The notes: generated from the sequence alone by a model not told the origin. Counted from the stretch's first letter, positions 1 to 10,154 are shown. The stretch is DNA of 64,000 nt from VMDJ01 sp038146785 (GCA_038146785.1 JAYQSI010000005.1:77960-141959), one strand, 5' to 3'. Translations and numbers: made by a program.

Positions 1-712
1 CGTCGCTGTTTAAGCGTGCTAATTGGCATAGGGCTAAATCAAAGTGTGCTTGCCAGTTATCAGGCTCGCTAATCACTTGCTGGCTGAGTGATTCAATGCC
101 GGCGGTTTTTTCTGCAAGATCAACAAAGCGCAGTTGATTGACGATGCTTTGTCCTAAGCCATCCTGTTTTACCTTATCGGGTAAGCGAGCAAACAAACCT
201 TTGGCTTGCTCCCATTCCTCGATATCTAAGAACACCTGCACCATATCTAACGCAACACGCACATTGCTTGGGTCGCTTTGAATGGCTTGAGTGAGTAACA
301 AAATCGCTTGTTGTGTATTGCCTGCCATATGCTCAGCGCGTGCTTGCTCACGCAGATCATCTGACTGGCGATAAATGCCGTACTGTTTAAGCAACGCACG
401 AAGGTCAGCCATTTGCAGTTCACCCACTTCACGGTGAACCTCTTCGCCATTGCGTAACACGACCAAAGTAGGAACATTTTCTATGTTGTAGCGATCACGC
501 AGGCCTTGCTGCTCATCAATGTCGATCTTGGCAAGAATGAACTTACCCGCAAATTCTTGCGCGAGATCTGCAATCCGATCAGAGGTGGCAATGCAGGGGC
601 CAGACCAAACGCCCATAAACAGCGCTAAAACAGGGATCTGATGCGAATTTTGTAGGGCAGAGCTATCGAAGGTGCTCTCAGAGAGTTCAAAAATGTAGAC
701 AGGTTCCGACAT
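1..712 (-). CDS. CnoX/YbbN-like thioredoxin-fold TPR protein, partial (left edge)
   Basis: The reading frame begins at an ATG at 712 and stays open for about 237 codons to the left edge, so the C-terminus is missing. The N-terminal 110 residues read as a thioredoxin fold with the active-site stretch W36-S-G-P-C40 and the cis-proline segment NVPTLVV. The rest is helical and TPR-like (AEHMAGNTQQAILLLTQAI). This is the layout of CnoX/YbbN, a holdase and redox co-chaperone that hands substrates to GroEL and DnaK. The first cysteine of the usual CxxC is Ser37, so dithiol exchange is not possible, although Cys40 could form a mixed disulfide. A second paralogue with a full CQPC motif lies at 40428-41288. 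It is divergent from the helicase gene at 957. The family call is firm and the exact role is inferred. Confidence 0.85.
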   Translation of the reverse strand, partial: MSEPVYIFELSESTFDSSALQNSHQIPVLALFMGVWSGPCIATSDRIADLAQEFAGKFILAKIDIDEQQGLRDRYNIENVPTLVVLRNGEEVHREVGELQMADLRALLKQYGIYRQSDDLREQARAEHMAGNTQQAILLLTQAIQSDPSNVRVALDMVQVFLDIEEWEQAKGLFARLPDKVKQDGLGQSIVNQLRFVDLAEKTAGIESLSQQVISEPDNWQAHFDLALCQLARLNSD

Positions 713-956
713 GATGTCATCCGATACTAAAACAGCGCACATTATAAAGTTCGCTAAGTAGGTGACAAATCGGATAATTTTGGGTTTAATGCAAACAAGG
801 ACGCTATTACGGTCCGTGTCTTAGCCTTGAATGCATTGATGATTAGTTACGCACTCAAGCGATATAACGAAAAATGACACAATAAAAATCGAGTTCTTCC
901 CAGACCGTAGCCCCGCGCATGTGTGTGGCAGGAAGACCCCGGAGAAACTGACAATA

Positions 957-2519
957 ATGACTTTTGAGCAGCTCGGCCTGAACGCCGATATATTGCGTGT
1001 ATTGGAAGCAGAAGGCACAACTGAGCCAACTCCAGCACAAGAACAAGTAATCCCTCATATCCTTGGCGGCAAAGATGTACTCGTCGCAACTCAAGTGGAT
1101 CCAGGTAAAACCGGCAGCTTTACGCTACCGATTATGCATCGCTTGATGGCGGATAAAGAGGACGATAAACCAAACCTTCGCGCACTCATTCTTACGCCAA
1201 CGCGTGAGTTAGCCGCGCAGATCACTGAAGAGATCAAAGAACAATGCCGTGAGCTATCACTGCGTTGGGCTGTTGTCTTTGGTGGTGTTCGTATTGGTCC
1301 ACAGATCGGTCGCCTAAAACGCGGTGTTGATTTGGTAGTCGCAACGCCTGGTCGTTTGCTCGATCACGCGGACAAGCAGACCATCGATTTATCTAGCATC
1401 GATATGTTGGTCCTCGATGAAGCTGACCGCATGCTCGACATGGGCTTTATGGAAGATGTCGATAAAGTGCTCGCTTTGTTGCCAGAGCAACGTCAGAACA
1501 TGATCTTTGCCGGCACCATGAACGAGGCGGTCAAAACGCTTTCGGACAAGTTATTGAAATCACCTGAGGTGGTCGAGATTGCAGGTCCCGAGATCAATGT
1601 CGATGAAATCTCACAGCATGTTTATCGTGTCGATAAGCGTCGCAAGACAGAGTTGCTTGCGCATTTGGTTGAGCAAAATGAATGGACCCGTATCTTGGTG
1701 TTTATTCGCACCAAGCACGCAGCCAATCGTTTGGCTTACTACTTAGGTAAGTCGGGTGTGCCATCGGTCGCAATGCACGGTAATAAAAACCCAGCCGCTC
1801 GCGCCAAAGCGATCGAAGGTTTTGCTACCGGCGAGCTAAAGGTCTTGGTGGCAACCGATATCGCGGCACGCGGTATGGATATGGACGATCTGCAAGCGGT
1901 TGTTAACTACGACTTGCCGCAGATCCCTGATGACTACATTCAGCGCATTGGTCATGCCAGTGCATCGTGGTCGTTGGTGTGTATCGATGAAGCAGCGCTG
2001 TTAGATAACTTGCAGAAGCATCTTGGTAAAGAGATCGAGAGCAGTGAAGTGGAAGGCTTCGAAGTCGATCCAACGATCGAGCCAGAGCCACTGCGTAAAG
2101 AGCGTCCACCGCGTAAGCCGCGTCAAGCTAATGCTGATGCAGAGCAGAGTGATGACGCCGAATCGTCTGATGAGAACTTTGAGGAAAAGCCACGTCAGCA
2201 ACGTGCCAAGCCGAAGAAGAAGCGTCAAAACAAGCCGCAACAGCGTCGTAATGACCATCAAGGCAATCAGGGCAACCAAGCGCCTCGCGCACAAACCGAT
2301 GAATACGGTGATGTGAACGGCAACACCATGCAGACCGATAACAGTAATCGTGATGCGGTGTATCTCGCCGGCGGTAATGAGATTGCGCGTCGTGGTCGTG
2401 GTCGAGGTGGTAACGGCAATGGCAACGGTAACCGTGCGCAACAGGCCAATGGCAACCGAAATGGCAATGGTAATCAGCGTCGTCGCCGCCGTAAGGGTAA
2501 TGATGCCAACGATGGGTAA
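957..2519 (+). CDS. DEAD-box RNA helicase (RhlE-like) with degenerate catalytic motifs
   Basis: The 520-residue protein has an intact Q motif (Q28), PTRELAAQ (81-88), TPGRLLD (130-136), DEAD (154-157) and ATDIAARGMDM. It ends in a long basic Arg/Gly/Asn-rich tail that probably binds RNA. Three motifs needed for ATP use are altered. Motif I reads ATQVDPGKT instead of AQTGxGKT, motif III reads AGT instead of SAT, and motif VI reads QRIGHASAS where HRIGRTGRxG is expected, losing both arginines. The frame is nevertheless open throughout. ATG 957 is chosen over the upstream ATG 921 because GGAG lies at 941 and family alignment begins MTFEQLGL. It would normally unwind RNA in cold adaptation or ribosome assembly; here it may be a pseudoenzyme or a gene in early decay. 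Confidence 0.88.
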   Translation: MTFEQLGLNADILRVLEAEGTTEPTPAQEQVIPHILGGKDVLVATQVDPGKTGSFTLPIMHRLMADKEDDKPNLRALILTPTRELAAQITEEIKEQCRELSLRWAVVFGGVRIGPQIGRLKRGVDLVVATPGRLLDHADKQTIDLSSIDMLVLDEADRMLDMGFMEDVDKVLALLPEQRQNMIFAGTMNEAVKTLSDKLLKSPEVVEIAGPEINVDEISQHVYRVDKRRKTELLAHLVEQNEWTRILVFIRTKHAANRLAYYLGKSGVPSVAMHGNKNPAARAKAIEGFATGELKVLVATDIAARGMDMDDLQAVVNYDLPQIPDDYIQRIGHASASWSLVCIDEAALLDNLQKHLGKEIESSEVEGFEVDPTIEPEPLRKERPPRKPRQANADAEQSDDAESSDENFEEKPRQQRAKPKKKRQNKPQQRRNDHQGNQGNQAPRAQTDEYGDVNGNTMQTDNSNRDAVYLAGGNEIARRGRGRGGNGNGNGNRAQQANGNRNGNGNQRRRRRKGNDANDG

Positions 2520-4550
2520 GTGTTTCTTACCGGGCGATTTGAAAAACGCAGCTTCGGCTGCGTTTCAAAAATCACTCAATGAAAAAGAGCAAGCGGCCAA
2601 TATTCTGCAACGTAACTTTGATGCGCTACAGAACAGTAATTTAGGATTTTATTGGGTTGATGAGCACGGTCGCATTACGTTCAGTAACGAAGCCATTGGT
2701 GTCATGCTGGGTTATACCAAGGCAGAGATGTTGCAGCTGAATATTGTAGATATTGACCCTGAGATCAAAGAAAACGAAATCACGCTAGAACGTCGTCGTC
2801 ATAAACTGAAAGAAACTGGCGTGTTGAATTTTTCAGGTCAGCTTAAGCACAAAAATGGCGAGGTACTCGAGGTTGATAACTCGGCTTATCAGCACATTGA
2901 TTATCGCGGACGTCCCTCAACCGCCGTGGTGGTGCGTAACCTGACAGAAGAAAAGAAACTATCAAGCAAGCTTGCAGAGCAAAGTGCTGAACAGCAAGCG
3001 ATTCTGTCGAATGCACAAATTGGTATCTATCGTTCGGTTGATCGAAAAGTCGCTTGGGCCAATGAGCGTGCTGCTGAAATCTTTGGGTATCCGTTGGATG
3101 AATTCATCGGAATGGACACACGCTTGTGGCATGTCAGCCAAGAGGTGTTTGATCATGTCGGTGAAATCATTGCCAACATGGTTAAAAGGAATGAACCAGT
3201 TGCCTTTGAAGAGCCTTTATTGAAAAAAGATGGTGAGACAATTTGGGTTCGCTTGACGGGAAAGCCAATGTCGGAAGACCCAATAACTTCGACATTATTT
3301 ATTCGATTGAAGATATTTCTGAAGAACGGGCGGCTAAGCAGGCTGAAGCAAAAGCCTTGCAAGCTGCTCAAGCGGCTAACAAAGCCAAGTCAGACCTGCT
3401 GGCAAATGTCTCACACGAGGTGCGCACCCCAATCAATTTGATTCAGGGTATGACTGAGGTGTTGAAGGACAAGCCCTTAGATGAGGAAACCCTCAAGCAA
3501 ATTCGTTTGATTGAGCAAGGTACTGAGACCTTGTTATCGCAAGTGAATCAGTTGCTCGATTTAACCCGAATTGAAAATCAAAAGCTGGAATTAACGCCAG
3601 AGGATTTCGATTTAAGCCAAATGGTGCGCGATGTGGTTGCGATGTCTGAAGCGCGTGCGGCAGGTAAAGGCCTGAAGATGCATCTAGAACAGGTGTCTGA
3701 TGAGCTTCGCGTCCATGGCGATAAAACCCGCTTACGTCAGATTCTGCTCAACCTGATTGGTAATGCCTTGAAGTACACCGAAAAGGGCTCGGTGACTGTT
3801 GCTGTCAATGCCTTGATGAAAGGTCAGTCACAGTATCAAGTGCAACTTGCGGTTAAAGATACGGGTAAAGGTATTGATCAAGCTCTGGCGCAGCGTTTAT
3901 TTGAACGCTTTAGTAAAGGTGATCACGATGAGTCGGTACCAAGCACTGGCTTGGGATTATCCATCAGTAAAGAATTGGTTGAGTTGATGGGCGGTGATAT
4001 CCATGTCGACTCAACGCCAGGTGAAGGCTCGACCTTTGCCGTCAATCTTGTATTAGATAAAGCATCCGATAAACCGGCTGCTGTTGTTGAAAAGAAAGTG
4101 GAACCAAAGGTTAACTTGATGCCAAAGCCATTACGTCAGATTAATTCATTAGGTGAACTATCCGTGTTGGCGGTTGATGATGTTGAAACCAATCTGATGG
4201 TGGTTGAGGTGTTGTTAGCCAAGATGGGTATTCAAGCTAAAAAAGCACTCTCTGCAGAAGCGGCATTTGAGCTTTTACAAAAAGAAGCGGTGGATGTGGT
4301 GCTGATGGATATTCAGATGCCGGGCATGAATGGCATTGAAGCGACACAGAAGATTCGTCAAGGTGAAGTGGCAGGCGTAAACCCTGAGTTACCGATCATC
4401 GCGCTAACCGCTAATGTGATGCAGGGTGATATTGATCACTATCTCGAAAACGGTATGAACAACTATCTGTCCAAGCCAGTGAGTGTGAAAGAGTTGACCC
4501 GTGTGTTGGAGCCACTTGTCACCAGTGACTCGTCAGAACAGCTTAAATAA
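2512..4550 (+). pseudogene. Hybrid sensor histidine kinase (PAS-PAS-HisKA-HATPase-REC), frameshifted
   Basis: The first frame (2512 to about 3283) carries two PAS domains (NLGFYWVDEHGRITFSNEA and IGIYRSVDRKVAWANERAAE). After a -1 shift near 3282-3286, the other frame continues EDISEERAAKQAEAK, the H box SHEVRTP, the N box LNLIGNALKYTEKG, DTGKGI, GLGLSI, and a receiver with VDD, the phospho-acceptor in LMDIQMP, and SKPV. Apart from the one missing base all motifs are intact. No membrane segment or other sensor precedes the PAS domains, and the only ATG start (2512) overlaps the helicase stop, so the 5' part may be lost. The end overlaps thrC convergently by 8 bp. A sequencing error is a live alternative for the shift. 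Confidence 0.8.
2544..2565 (+). terminator. TTCG-loop hairpin after the helicase gene
   Basis: A perfect 9-bp stem, AAACGCAGC with GCTGCGTTT, closes a TTCG tetraloop 25 bp after the helicase stop. The T-tract is only TTT on the plus strand but five T on the minus strand. It looks like the helicase terminator but lies inside the first codons of the kinase frame, which adds doubt that the kinase is properly expressed. Confidence 0.5.
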
Positions 4551-6009
4551 ACGCAAAGACGGTTTCTTCGATATCGGTTTTATCGATAACCGTATCTTGT
4601 GCAACGGGTTTATTAAACAGTGCGGCAATCATCGGTGGAACAGGCTGCTTTGACGCTTCTGAAATCAGCTGTAAAGCTTCCTCATCACCTTTGCCGGCTT
4701 CACCGGTAATGGTTTCTGCAACAGTCGGTGAGAACTTGGTCCATTCCGCTGTCGCATAAATCACCGTTGCGTGACCGTTCTGTTGTGTTTCTTGCGCTTT
4801 AAAGCAGGTCGCGGTGTGTGGACACATCAAGTAGCCATCATCAAAGGTCTCTTTGATATAACGTGCGACTTCTTCATCGCTCGCATAATCGGCACCAAAG
4901 ATGGCTTGTAGCTGCGCTAGCTCAGCATCGCTGAGTTGGTAACGATGGTCTGCATCGAGTTGCGCCATCAATTCACGCGTACGCTCAGCACCAAATAGGT
5001 CAAACAACACGCGCTCAACATTCGATGACTTGAGGATGTCCATCGCTGGTGAGGTAGTGGCAATCACTGAGCGACCCGTTAGGTCGTAAGCGCCGGTGTT
5101 AATCAGATCAGTCAGCACATTGTTGCTGTTCGATGAGATCAGAATGCGCGCAACCGGTAGGCCCATCTTCATTGCGTAATAACCACCAAGGGCATTACCA
5201 AAGTTACCGCTAGGCACATTCAGATAAATCTTTTCGCCTAGGGTGATCGCACCTTGGCGAACCAAATCGAGATAGCTGCTGATGTGATAAATCTGTTGGA
5301 AGATGATGCGACCAAAGTTAACCGAGTTTGCCGCTGACAGCTTGGTGCCTTTCTCTGCAAGCTTGGCATGGAAGGCATCTGATGACAGCAATGACTTGAG
5401 CGCTGATTGCGCATCGTCAAAATCACCGTGGATGCCAATCACTTTTAAGTTGGCGGCATCTTCTGTGACCATCTGCAGGCGTTGCACGTCTGAGGTGCCA
5501 CCATCAGGATAAAGACACGCCACTTTGACGTTATCGCGATTTTTAAAGGTTTCGAGCGTTGCAGGGCCGGTGTCACCACTGGTCGCTGCCAAAATCAGGT
5601 AGTTCTCGTTGCGCGCTTGCGCCAAGCTTGAGAGCACCACACCAAATGGTTGTAGCGCCATGTCTTTGAAGGCACGCGTCGGGCCGTGGAACAGCTCAGA
5701 GACAAAGGTCTTCTCGCCAATCTTTACAACCGGTACTGGGTTGCTGCCGTCATCAAACTTGTCATACAAGCTCAGTGCTTGGTCAATCACCGCCGCGTCA
5801 ATATCGATCTCATAAGCATCGAGTACCGCTTTAGCGATGGTCTTATAGCTTGAGTCGCGATGCGCTTCGAGGAAGCTCATGCCCAGTTCAGGTAACTGCT
5901 CTGGTACATAAAGACCGCCAAACGATGCCATAGGATTCAGGATCGCCTGTGAGAAAGGGACTTTAGCTGGGCGTTTGCCGTCGTTTCCGCGCGTTTCGAT
6001 GAACTGCAT
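4543..6009 (-). CDS. thrC: Threonine synthase
   Basis: This PLP enzyme converts O-phosphohomoserine to L-threonine, the last step of threonine synthesis in the cytoplasm. At 488 residues it is the long bacterial form. The PLP lysine is K115 in TRAFKDMALQ, followed by the phosphate-binding AATSGDTGPA stretch and the VPSGNFGNALGGYY segment. The start ATG at 6009 begins MQFIETRGND, the family's usual N-terminus. Homoserine dehydrogenase (28158-29468) is not adjacent, so the threonine genes are dispersed here. The gene converges on the hybrid kinase with an 8-bp overlap. No odd features. Confidence 0.96.
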   Translation of the reverse strand: MQFIETRGNDGKRPAKVPFSQAILNPMASFGGLYVPEQLPELGMSFLEAHRDSSYKTIAKAVLDAYEIDIDAAVIDQALSLYDKFDDGSNPVPVVKIGEKTFVSELFHGPTRAFKDMALQPFGVVLSSLAQARNENYLILAATSGDTGPATLETFKNRDNVKVACLYPDGGTSDVQRLQMVTEDAANLKVIGIHGDFDDAQSALKSLLSSDAFHAKLAEKGTKLSAANSVNFGRIIFQQIYHISSYLDLVRQGAITLGEKIYLNVPSGNFGNALGGYYAMKMGLPVARILISSNSNNVLTDLINTGAYDLTGRSVIATTSPAMDILKSSNVERVLFDLFGAERTRELMAQLDADHRYQLSDAELAQLQAIFGADYASDEEVARYIKETFDDGYLMCPHTATCFKAQETQQNGHATVIYATAEWTKFSPTVAETITGEAGKGDEEALQLISEASKQPVPPMIAALFNKPVAQDTVIDKTDIEETVFAFI

Positions 6010-6062
6010 GATGCTCTGTGCTGTTAATTGAGAATTGGCGCGCGATTATACCTGAGTTGGCG

Positions 6063-8039
6063 CTAATTGATGGCCCGCTGACTTTGCAGGGCTTTTCGTG
6101 CACGCTCGACGGCCTTGTTGGTGCCGGTCAGGATGAGTCGATCGCCGGCAGCTAAGGGATCGGTCGCCTCGAGCATGGTGTTTTCTTCATTACGAATCAG
6201 CTCGATATCAACATAGCTGTGATTGAGTCCGAGCTGACTTAAGCGCTGCCCGATGAAGCTGCAGTTATCTTCGATGACAAATGTCTCGCGCATTAGATAG
6301 TCATTCAGCGGCTGATCAATCAGATGCGGCTCGCCGTGGAAAATGCCACGTAGGTCGGCATAGCGTTTAGAGCGGGTTGAGCTGATCAGTAGGTCAATCT
6401 CATCGCGATCGATATCTAAGTGTTCTAGGGTGCGCGTAGCGACAAGCAGGCTCGATTCCAGTGATTCGGGAATCACGGTAGAGGCGCCCATTTGCAGCAG
6501 CTTTTCCATCTGTTGCTCGTTACGCACACGCACGATGATCGGTAGCTTCTGATTGAGGCTGCGTGCGACTTCCAACACGCGTTCTATGACATAACCTTCA
6601 TGCACCGTTATAACCAAGGCAGCGGCACGATGGATACCGGCCATCTCGAGGGTTTGTGGATGTGTGCTGTCGCCATAGCGCACCGGCTCGCCGGCATCAA
6701 AAGCATCTTTGATCAGTCGTGGATCAACATCCAGAGCGAGATAGGTTTGCTCTTCATGCTTAAGAAATTGCGCCAAGTTCTGACCAACACGACCAAAGCC
6801 AGCGATGATTACGTGATCTTCTAAGTTGTCAGCATGTTCCGCGATCGCCATGGCTTTTTCGTCGCGTTGTGATTGATAGTCGGGTACGACCCGTTTCGCG
6901 ATCGCGCCGTTATGACGGATCAGTAGGGGTGCTAATGACATGCTAAGCACCAGTGCGGCGAGAATCGGTTGTATCTGATCACTGCTAACGATGTTGTTCG
7001 CTAACGCTAAGGTAAGAAGGGCAAAACCAAATTCGCCGCCTTGTCCTAAGACGATGCCGGTGCGCAGCGCAACGCCCCAGTCGCGTTGTAAGAACCAGGT
7101 CAAAAAGACAATCAGGCCACCTTTGCCAACGACTACGCCCAAGGTGAGCAGCAGCACCCATTGCCAATGACTCAAGGCTTCTGGCACGTTGAGCTGTGCG
7201 CCAACGGAAATAAAGAACAAGCCAAGCAGGACATCTCGGAAGGGGCGAATCTCGATTTCGATGTGATGGCGATATTCGCTTTCGGCCAGCATCACGCCCG
7301 CAAGGAAGGCACCAAGCGCAAGCGACAATCCCATTTGCTGGGTCGACCATGCCGCGGTCAATGCGAGCAAAAGAATCGCTAGGGTGAACAGTTCAGCTGA
7401 GTAATAACCAGCGATCCAATTGAGTACAGGGCGCAATAACCAGTGGCCAATGGCAAACATGATGCCGAAAGCGATCACCGCTTTAATGAAAGCGATGCCT
7501 AGCGCGACGCCCATTTGATCGCTGCCGCTCGCTAAGATCGGGATGGCGACCAAGAAAGGCACAACAGAAAGATCTTGGAACAGCAGGATGCCAAGCGAAT
7601 TGCGACCGTGACGTGAGTGGATCTCAAGTTGTTCTTGCAGCTGCTTTACCGCGATAGCGGTAGAGGAGAGCGCCAAAGCGCCACCCACGGCAAATGCCGC
7701 CTGCCAGCTCATGCCGATCCACATGGCGAGTGCGATGGTCGAGAGCGTCGAAAGCAGCACCTGCATGCTGCCCAGACCGAGCAAGAGTCGGCGCATCGAC
7801 ATCAAATGACCGATCGAGACCTCAAGTCCAATCATGAACAGCAGGAAGACAACGCCAAGCTCGGCGAGGAATTCAATGTCGTGATGGGCGGGGATCCAGC
7901 CAATCGCGTGCTCGCCAAAAAGCGCACCCACGGCCAAATAGCCGAGGATGGGCGGTAGATTGAGCCGTCTAACCATCGCCACAGAGACGACCGATAGGGT
8001 CAAAAGGACGATGATGCCGTTGAGAATTGAATGATCCAT
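6063..8039 (-). CDS. Kef-type monovalent cation:proton antiporter with RCK domain
   Basis: A 658-residue inner-membrane antiporter of the CPA2 family. The N-terminal 380 residues form about 12 hydrophobic segments, including the conserved GVVFLLFMIGLEVS and ALALSSTAIAVKQL. A TrkA-N (RCK_N) domain with the nucleotide-binding GFGRVGQNLAQFL follows, and a TrkA-C domain ends the protein. By family it exchanges K+ or Na+ for H+ and is gated by nucleotide or glutathione adducts. I place the start at ATG 8039 (MDHSILNGII), which matches family length. A TTG 13 codons upstream (8078) is possible; neither has a clear SD. A shorter paralogue without RCK is at 38204-39373. KefB versus KefC or YbaL cannot be decided. 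Confidence 0.9.
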   Translation of the reverse strand: MDHSILNGIIVLLTLSVVSVAMVRRLNLPPILGYLAVGALFGEHAIGWIPAHHDIEFLAELGVVFLLFMIGLEVSIGHLMSMRRLLLGLGSMQVLLSTLSTIALAMWIGMSWQAAFAVGGALALSSTAIAVKQLQEQLEIHSRHGRNSLGILLFQDLSVVPFLVAIPILASGSDQMGVALGIAFIKAVIAFGIMFAIGHWLLRPVLNWIAGYYSAELFTLAILLLALTAAWSTQQMGLSLALGAFLAGVMLAESEYRHHIEIEIRPFRDVLLGLFFISVGAQLNVPEALSHWQWVLLLTLGVVVGKGGLIVFLTWFLQRDWGVALRTGIVLGQGGEFGFALLTLALANNIVSSDQIQPILAALVLSMSLAPLLIRHNGAIAKRVVPDYQSQRDEKAMAIAEHADNLEDHVIIAGFGRVGQNLAQFLKHEEQTYLALDVDPRLIKDAFDAGEPVRYGDSTHPQTLEMAGIHRAAALVITVHEGYVIERVLEVARSLNQKLPIIVRVRNEQQMEKLLQMGASTVIPESLESSLLVATRTLEHLDIDRDEIDLLISSTRSKRYADLRGIFHGEPHLIDQPLNDYLMRETFVIEDNCSFIGQRLSQLGLNHSYVDIELIRNEENTMLEATDPLAAGDRLILTGTNKAVERARKALQSQRAIN

Positions 8040-8185
8040 AGCGTTATTGCAGCTGATTTCGGCGATATTTTGACTCAACTTTAATCAAAAGGCATTCGCG
8101 CGTAGAATGCGCCGCTCAAAATCCTATAAGAATAATAATGTTGTAAAACTTAGGCAGTGGCGGAAAACCCGCCGGAGAGTAGTTC

Positions 8186-10135
8186 ATGGCTGCATTTGAT
8201 ATGAAGAAAGGCATTGCAGGTATCGTCTTTTTAGCGATGGCGATTGTTTTGTCGAAAGTGGTTCCCACGGTTGAAATTGCATGGGTAACCGGCATTCTTT
8301 TACTCACGATTTATTTGTTTGCATTTGAAGTTGTTGATGTCGATGTGGCAGCGGCAACCGTCATGGTTATCTTAGGTTTAACTACCTTAGTGGCACCCTT
8401 TATGGGGCTCAGTGGTGGCTTGGTTGATAACCAGAAATTGTTTAACGGTTTCTCGTCAAACGCGGTGATGTCGATCATTGCGGTAATGATCATTGGTGCA
8501 GGTTTGGATAAGACCGGCATCATGACTAAAGTGGCGGCCTTCATTCTTAAGGTGGGTGGCACAACAGAAGCGCGCATCATTCCGATCATTTCAGCGACGG
8601 TTGGTTTTATTTCATCGTTCATGCAGAACGTAGGTGCAGCCGCCTTGTTCTTGCCAGTGGTCTCACGTATCTCAGCGCGTTCGGGTTTGCCGATGTCTCG
8701 CTTGCTGATGCCAATGGGCTTCTGTGCGATCTTGGGCGGTACCGTGACAATGGTGGGTTCAAGTCCTCTGATCTTGTTGAACGATTTGATCTTGACCTCT
8801 AACCAAGCGTTGCCGGTTGAGCAACAGATGGAAACCTGGAGCTTGTTCTCAGTAACACCTGTGGGTATTGCATTGGTTGCGACCGGTATTATCTATTTCG
8901 TCTTGGCGGGTCGTTTTGTTTTACCGACCACCAAGAGCGAGTCGAGCACCAAAGGCTCAGATCCGATGGCTTACTTCCAAGAAGTCTATGGCTTGGCTTA
9001 CGGCATTGCTGAGGTTGTGGTTACCGATAACAGTGCATTGATTGGTAAGCAGCTTGATGAGATTGAGGGTGTTGAGCGTATTCGTGTCATTGCGAATAAG
9101 TACTCTGGGGGCGAATCAAACATTGGTCCTGGTACCTTGGCGCGTGATACCGGTATTGCTCCGGGTATGGTGCTTGGCATCGTTGCTGATCCACGTGATC
9201 TCGATGCGTTTGTGACCAAATATGATCTGCAAAAGCGTGATTCATTGCGCACCTTTGCCGATGCTTTAGCAGCGAATAAAGCAGGTATCGCAGAAGTGGT
9301 TATTCCGCCAGGTTCTAACCTTATTGGTAAGAGTGCACGTGATATCTGGATGCGTAAAACCTACGGCTTAGCGTTGGTGGGTTTGCATCGTAATGGCGAG
9401 ACCATGCGTGAGGGTGATGATATCCGCAACATGGCTTTCCAAGCTGGCGACACCTTGGTGGTTCATACCCCTTGGATTGGTTTGGAGCGTATCGAAGACG
9501 ATAAGAACTTCGTTGTTGTGACCACTGAATATCCACGTGCTGAGAAGCTGCGTCCTAACAAAGTCCGTTGGGCGGGTTTGTTCTTTGCGGTTGCTCTTTG
9601 CATGGTGTTGTTCACTGATATCCGTTTGTCGATTGCGTTGTTAACCGGTGCTATCGGTATGGTGCTTTCAGGCGTTCTGAAGATTGAAGAGGCGTATCAA
9701 GCGGTCAGTTGGAAGACCGTTTTCTTGTTGGCGTCCTTGATTCCGCTCGGTTTGGCGGTTGAAACCACCGGTACCGCAAAATGGATTGCAGAAGAGGTGG
9801 TGGCAGCCACAGGTGGGGCAGCACCTTGGATTATCCAAGCAGCGATTGCCGTGTTGGCGACCTTCTTTACCTTGGTGATGTCGAATGTGGGTGCAACTGT
9901 GTTGTTGGTACCGCTTGCAGTGAATATTGCCCTTCAAGTGGGTGCTGACCCTGCGGTCTATGCATTGACTGTTGCGATTGCGACCTCGAACTCGTTCTTG
10001 ATCCCAACGCACCAAGTTAATGCCTTGATCATGGGTCCTGCGGGCTACCGCGTACCGGACTTCATGAAGGCGGGTGGCATCATGACCATCTTGTTCTTGG
10101 TGGTGATGCTCACCATGATGAATTTAATCTTCTAA
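8186..10135 (+). CDS. SLC13/DASS-family sodium:anion symporter with two RCK_C domains
   Basis: A 649-residue membrane protein in the arrangement of SLC13-type carriers: about five to six transmembrane segments, two cytoplasmic TrkA-C (RCK_C) domains at roughly residues 270-435, then the second membrane half. The paired signatures near SFMQNVGAAALFLPV and VMSNVGATVLLVPL are the duplicated helical-hairpin motifs of the family. Members move sulfate, citrate or dicarboxylates with Na+; the substrate cannot be told from sequence. GGAGAG lies 6 bp before the ATG and is directly preceded by a small GGCGG/CCGCC hairpin. An intrinsic terminator follows at 10155. It is monocistronic and divergent from the Kef gene. 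Confidence 0.9.
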   Translation: MAAFDMKKGIAGIVFLAMAIVLSKVVPTVEIAWVTGILLLTIYLFAFEVVDVDVAAATVMVILGLTTLVAPFMGLSGGLVDNQKLFNGFSSNAVMSIIAVMIIGAGLDKTGIMTKVAAFILKVGGTTEARIIPIISATVGFISSFMQNVGAAALFLPVVSRISARSGLPMSRLLMPMGFCAILGGTVTMVGSSPLILLNDLILTSNQALPVEQQMETWSLFSVTPVGIALVATGIIYFVLAGRFVLPTTKSESSTKGSDPMAYFQEVYGLAYGIAEVVVTDNSALIGKQLDEIEGVERIRVIANKYSGGESNIGPGTLARDTGIAPGMVLGIVADPRDLDAFVTKYDLQKRDSLRTFADALAANKAGIAEVVIPPGSNLIGKSARDIWMRKTYGLALVGLHRNGETMREGDDIRNMAFQAGDTLVVHTPWIGLERIEDDKNFVVVTTEYPRAEKLRPNKVRWAGLFFAVALCMVLFTDIRLSIALLTGAIGMVLSGVLKIEEAYQAVSWKTVFLLASLIPLGLAVETTGTAKWIAEEVVAATGGAAPWIIQAAIAVLATFFTLVMSNVGATVLLVPLAVNIALQVGADPAVYALTVAIATSNSFLIPTHQVNALIMGPAGYRVPDFMKAGGIMTILFLVVMLTMMNLIF

Positions 10136-10154
10136 AACAGAGGGTTAAGTAAAG

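Noticed and set aside
2001..2467. Long antisense ORFs over the helicase tail
   Set aside because: They mirror the repetitive Arg/Gly/Asn codons of the true gene and have no family features.
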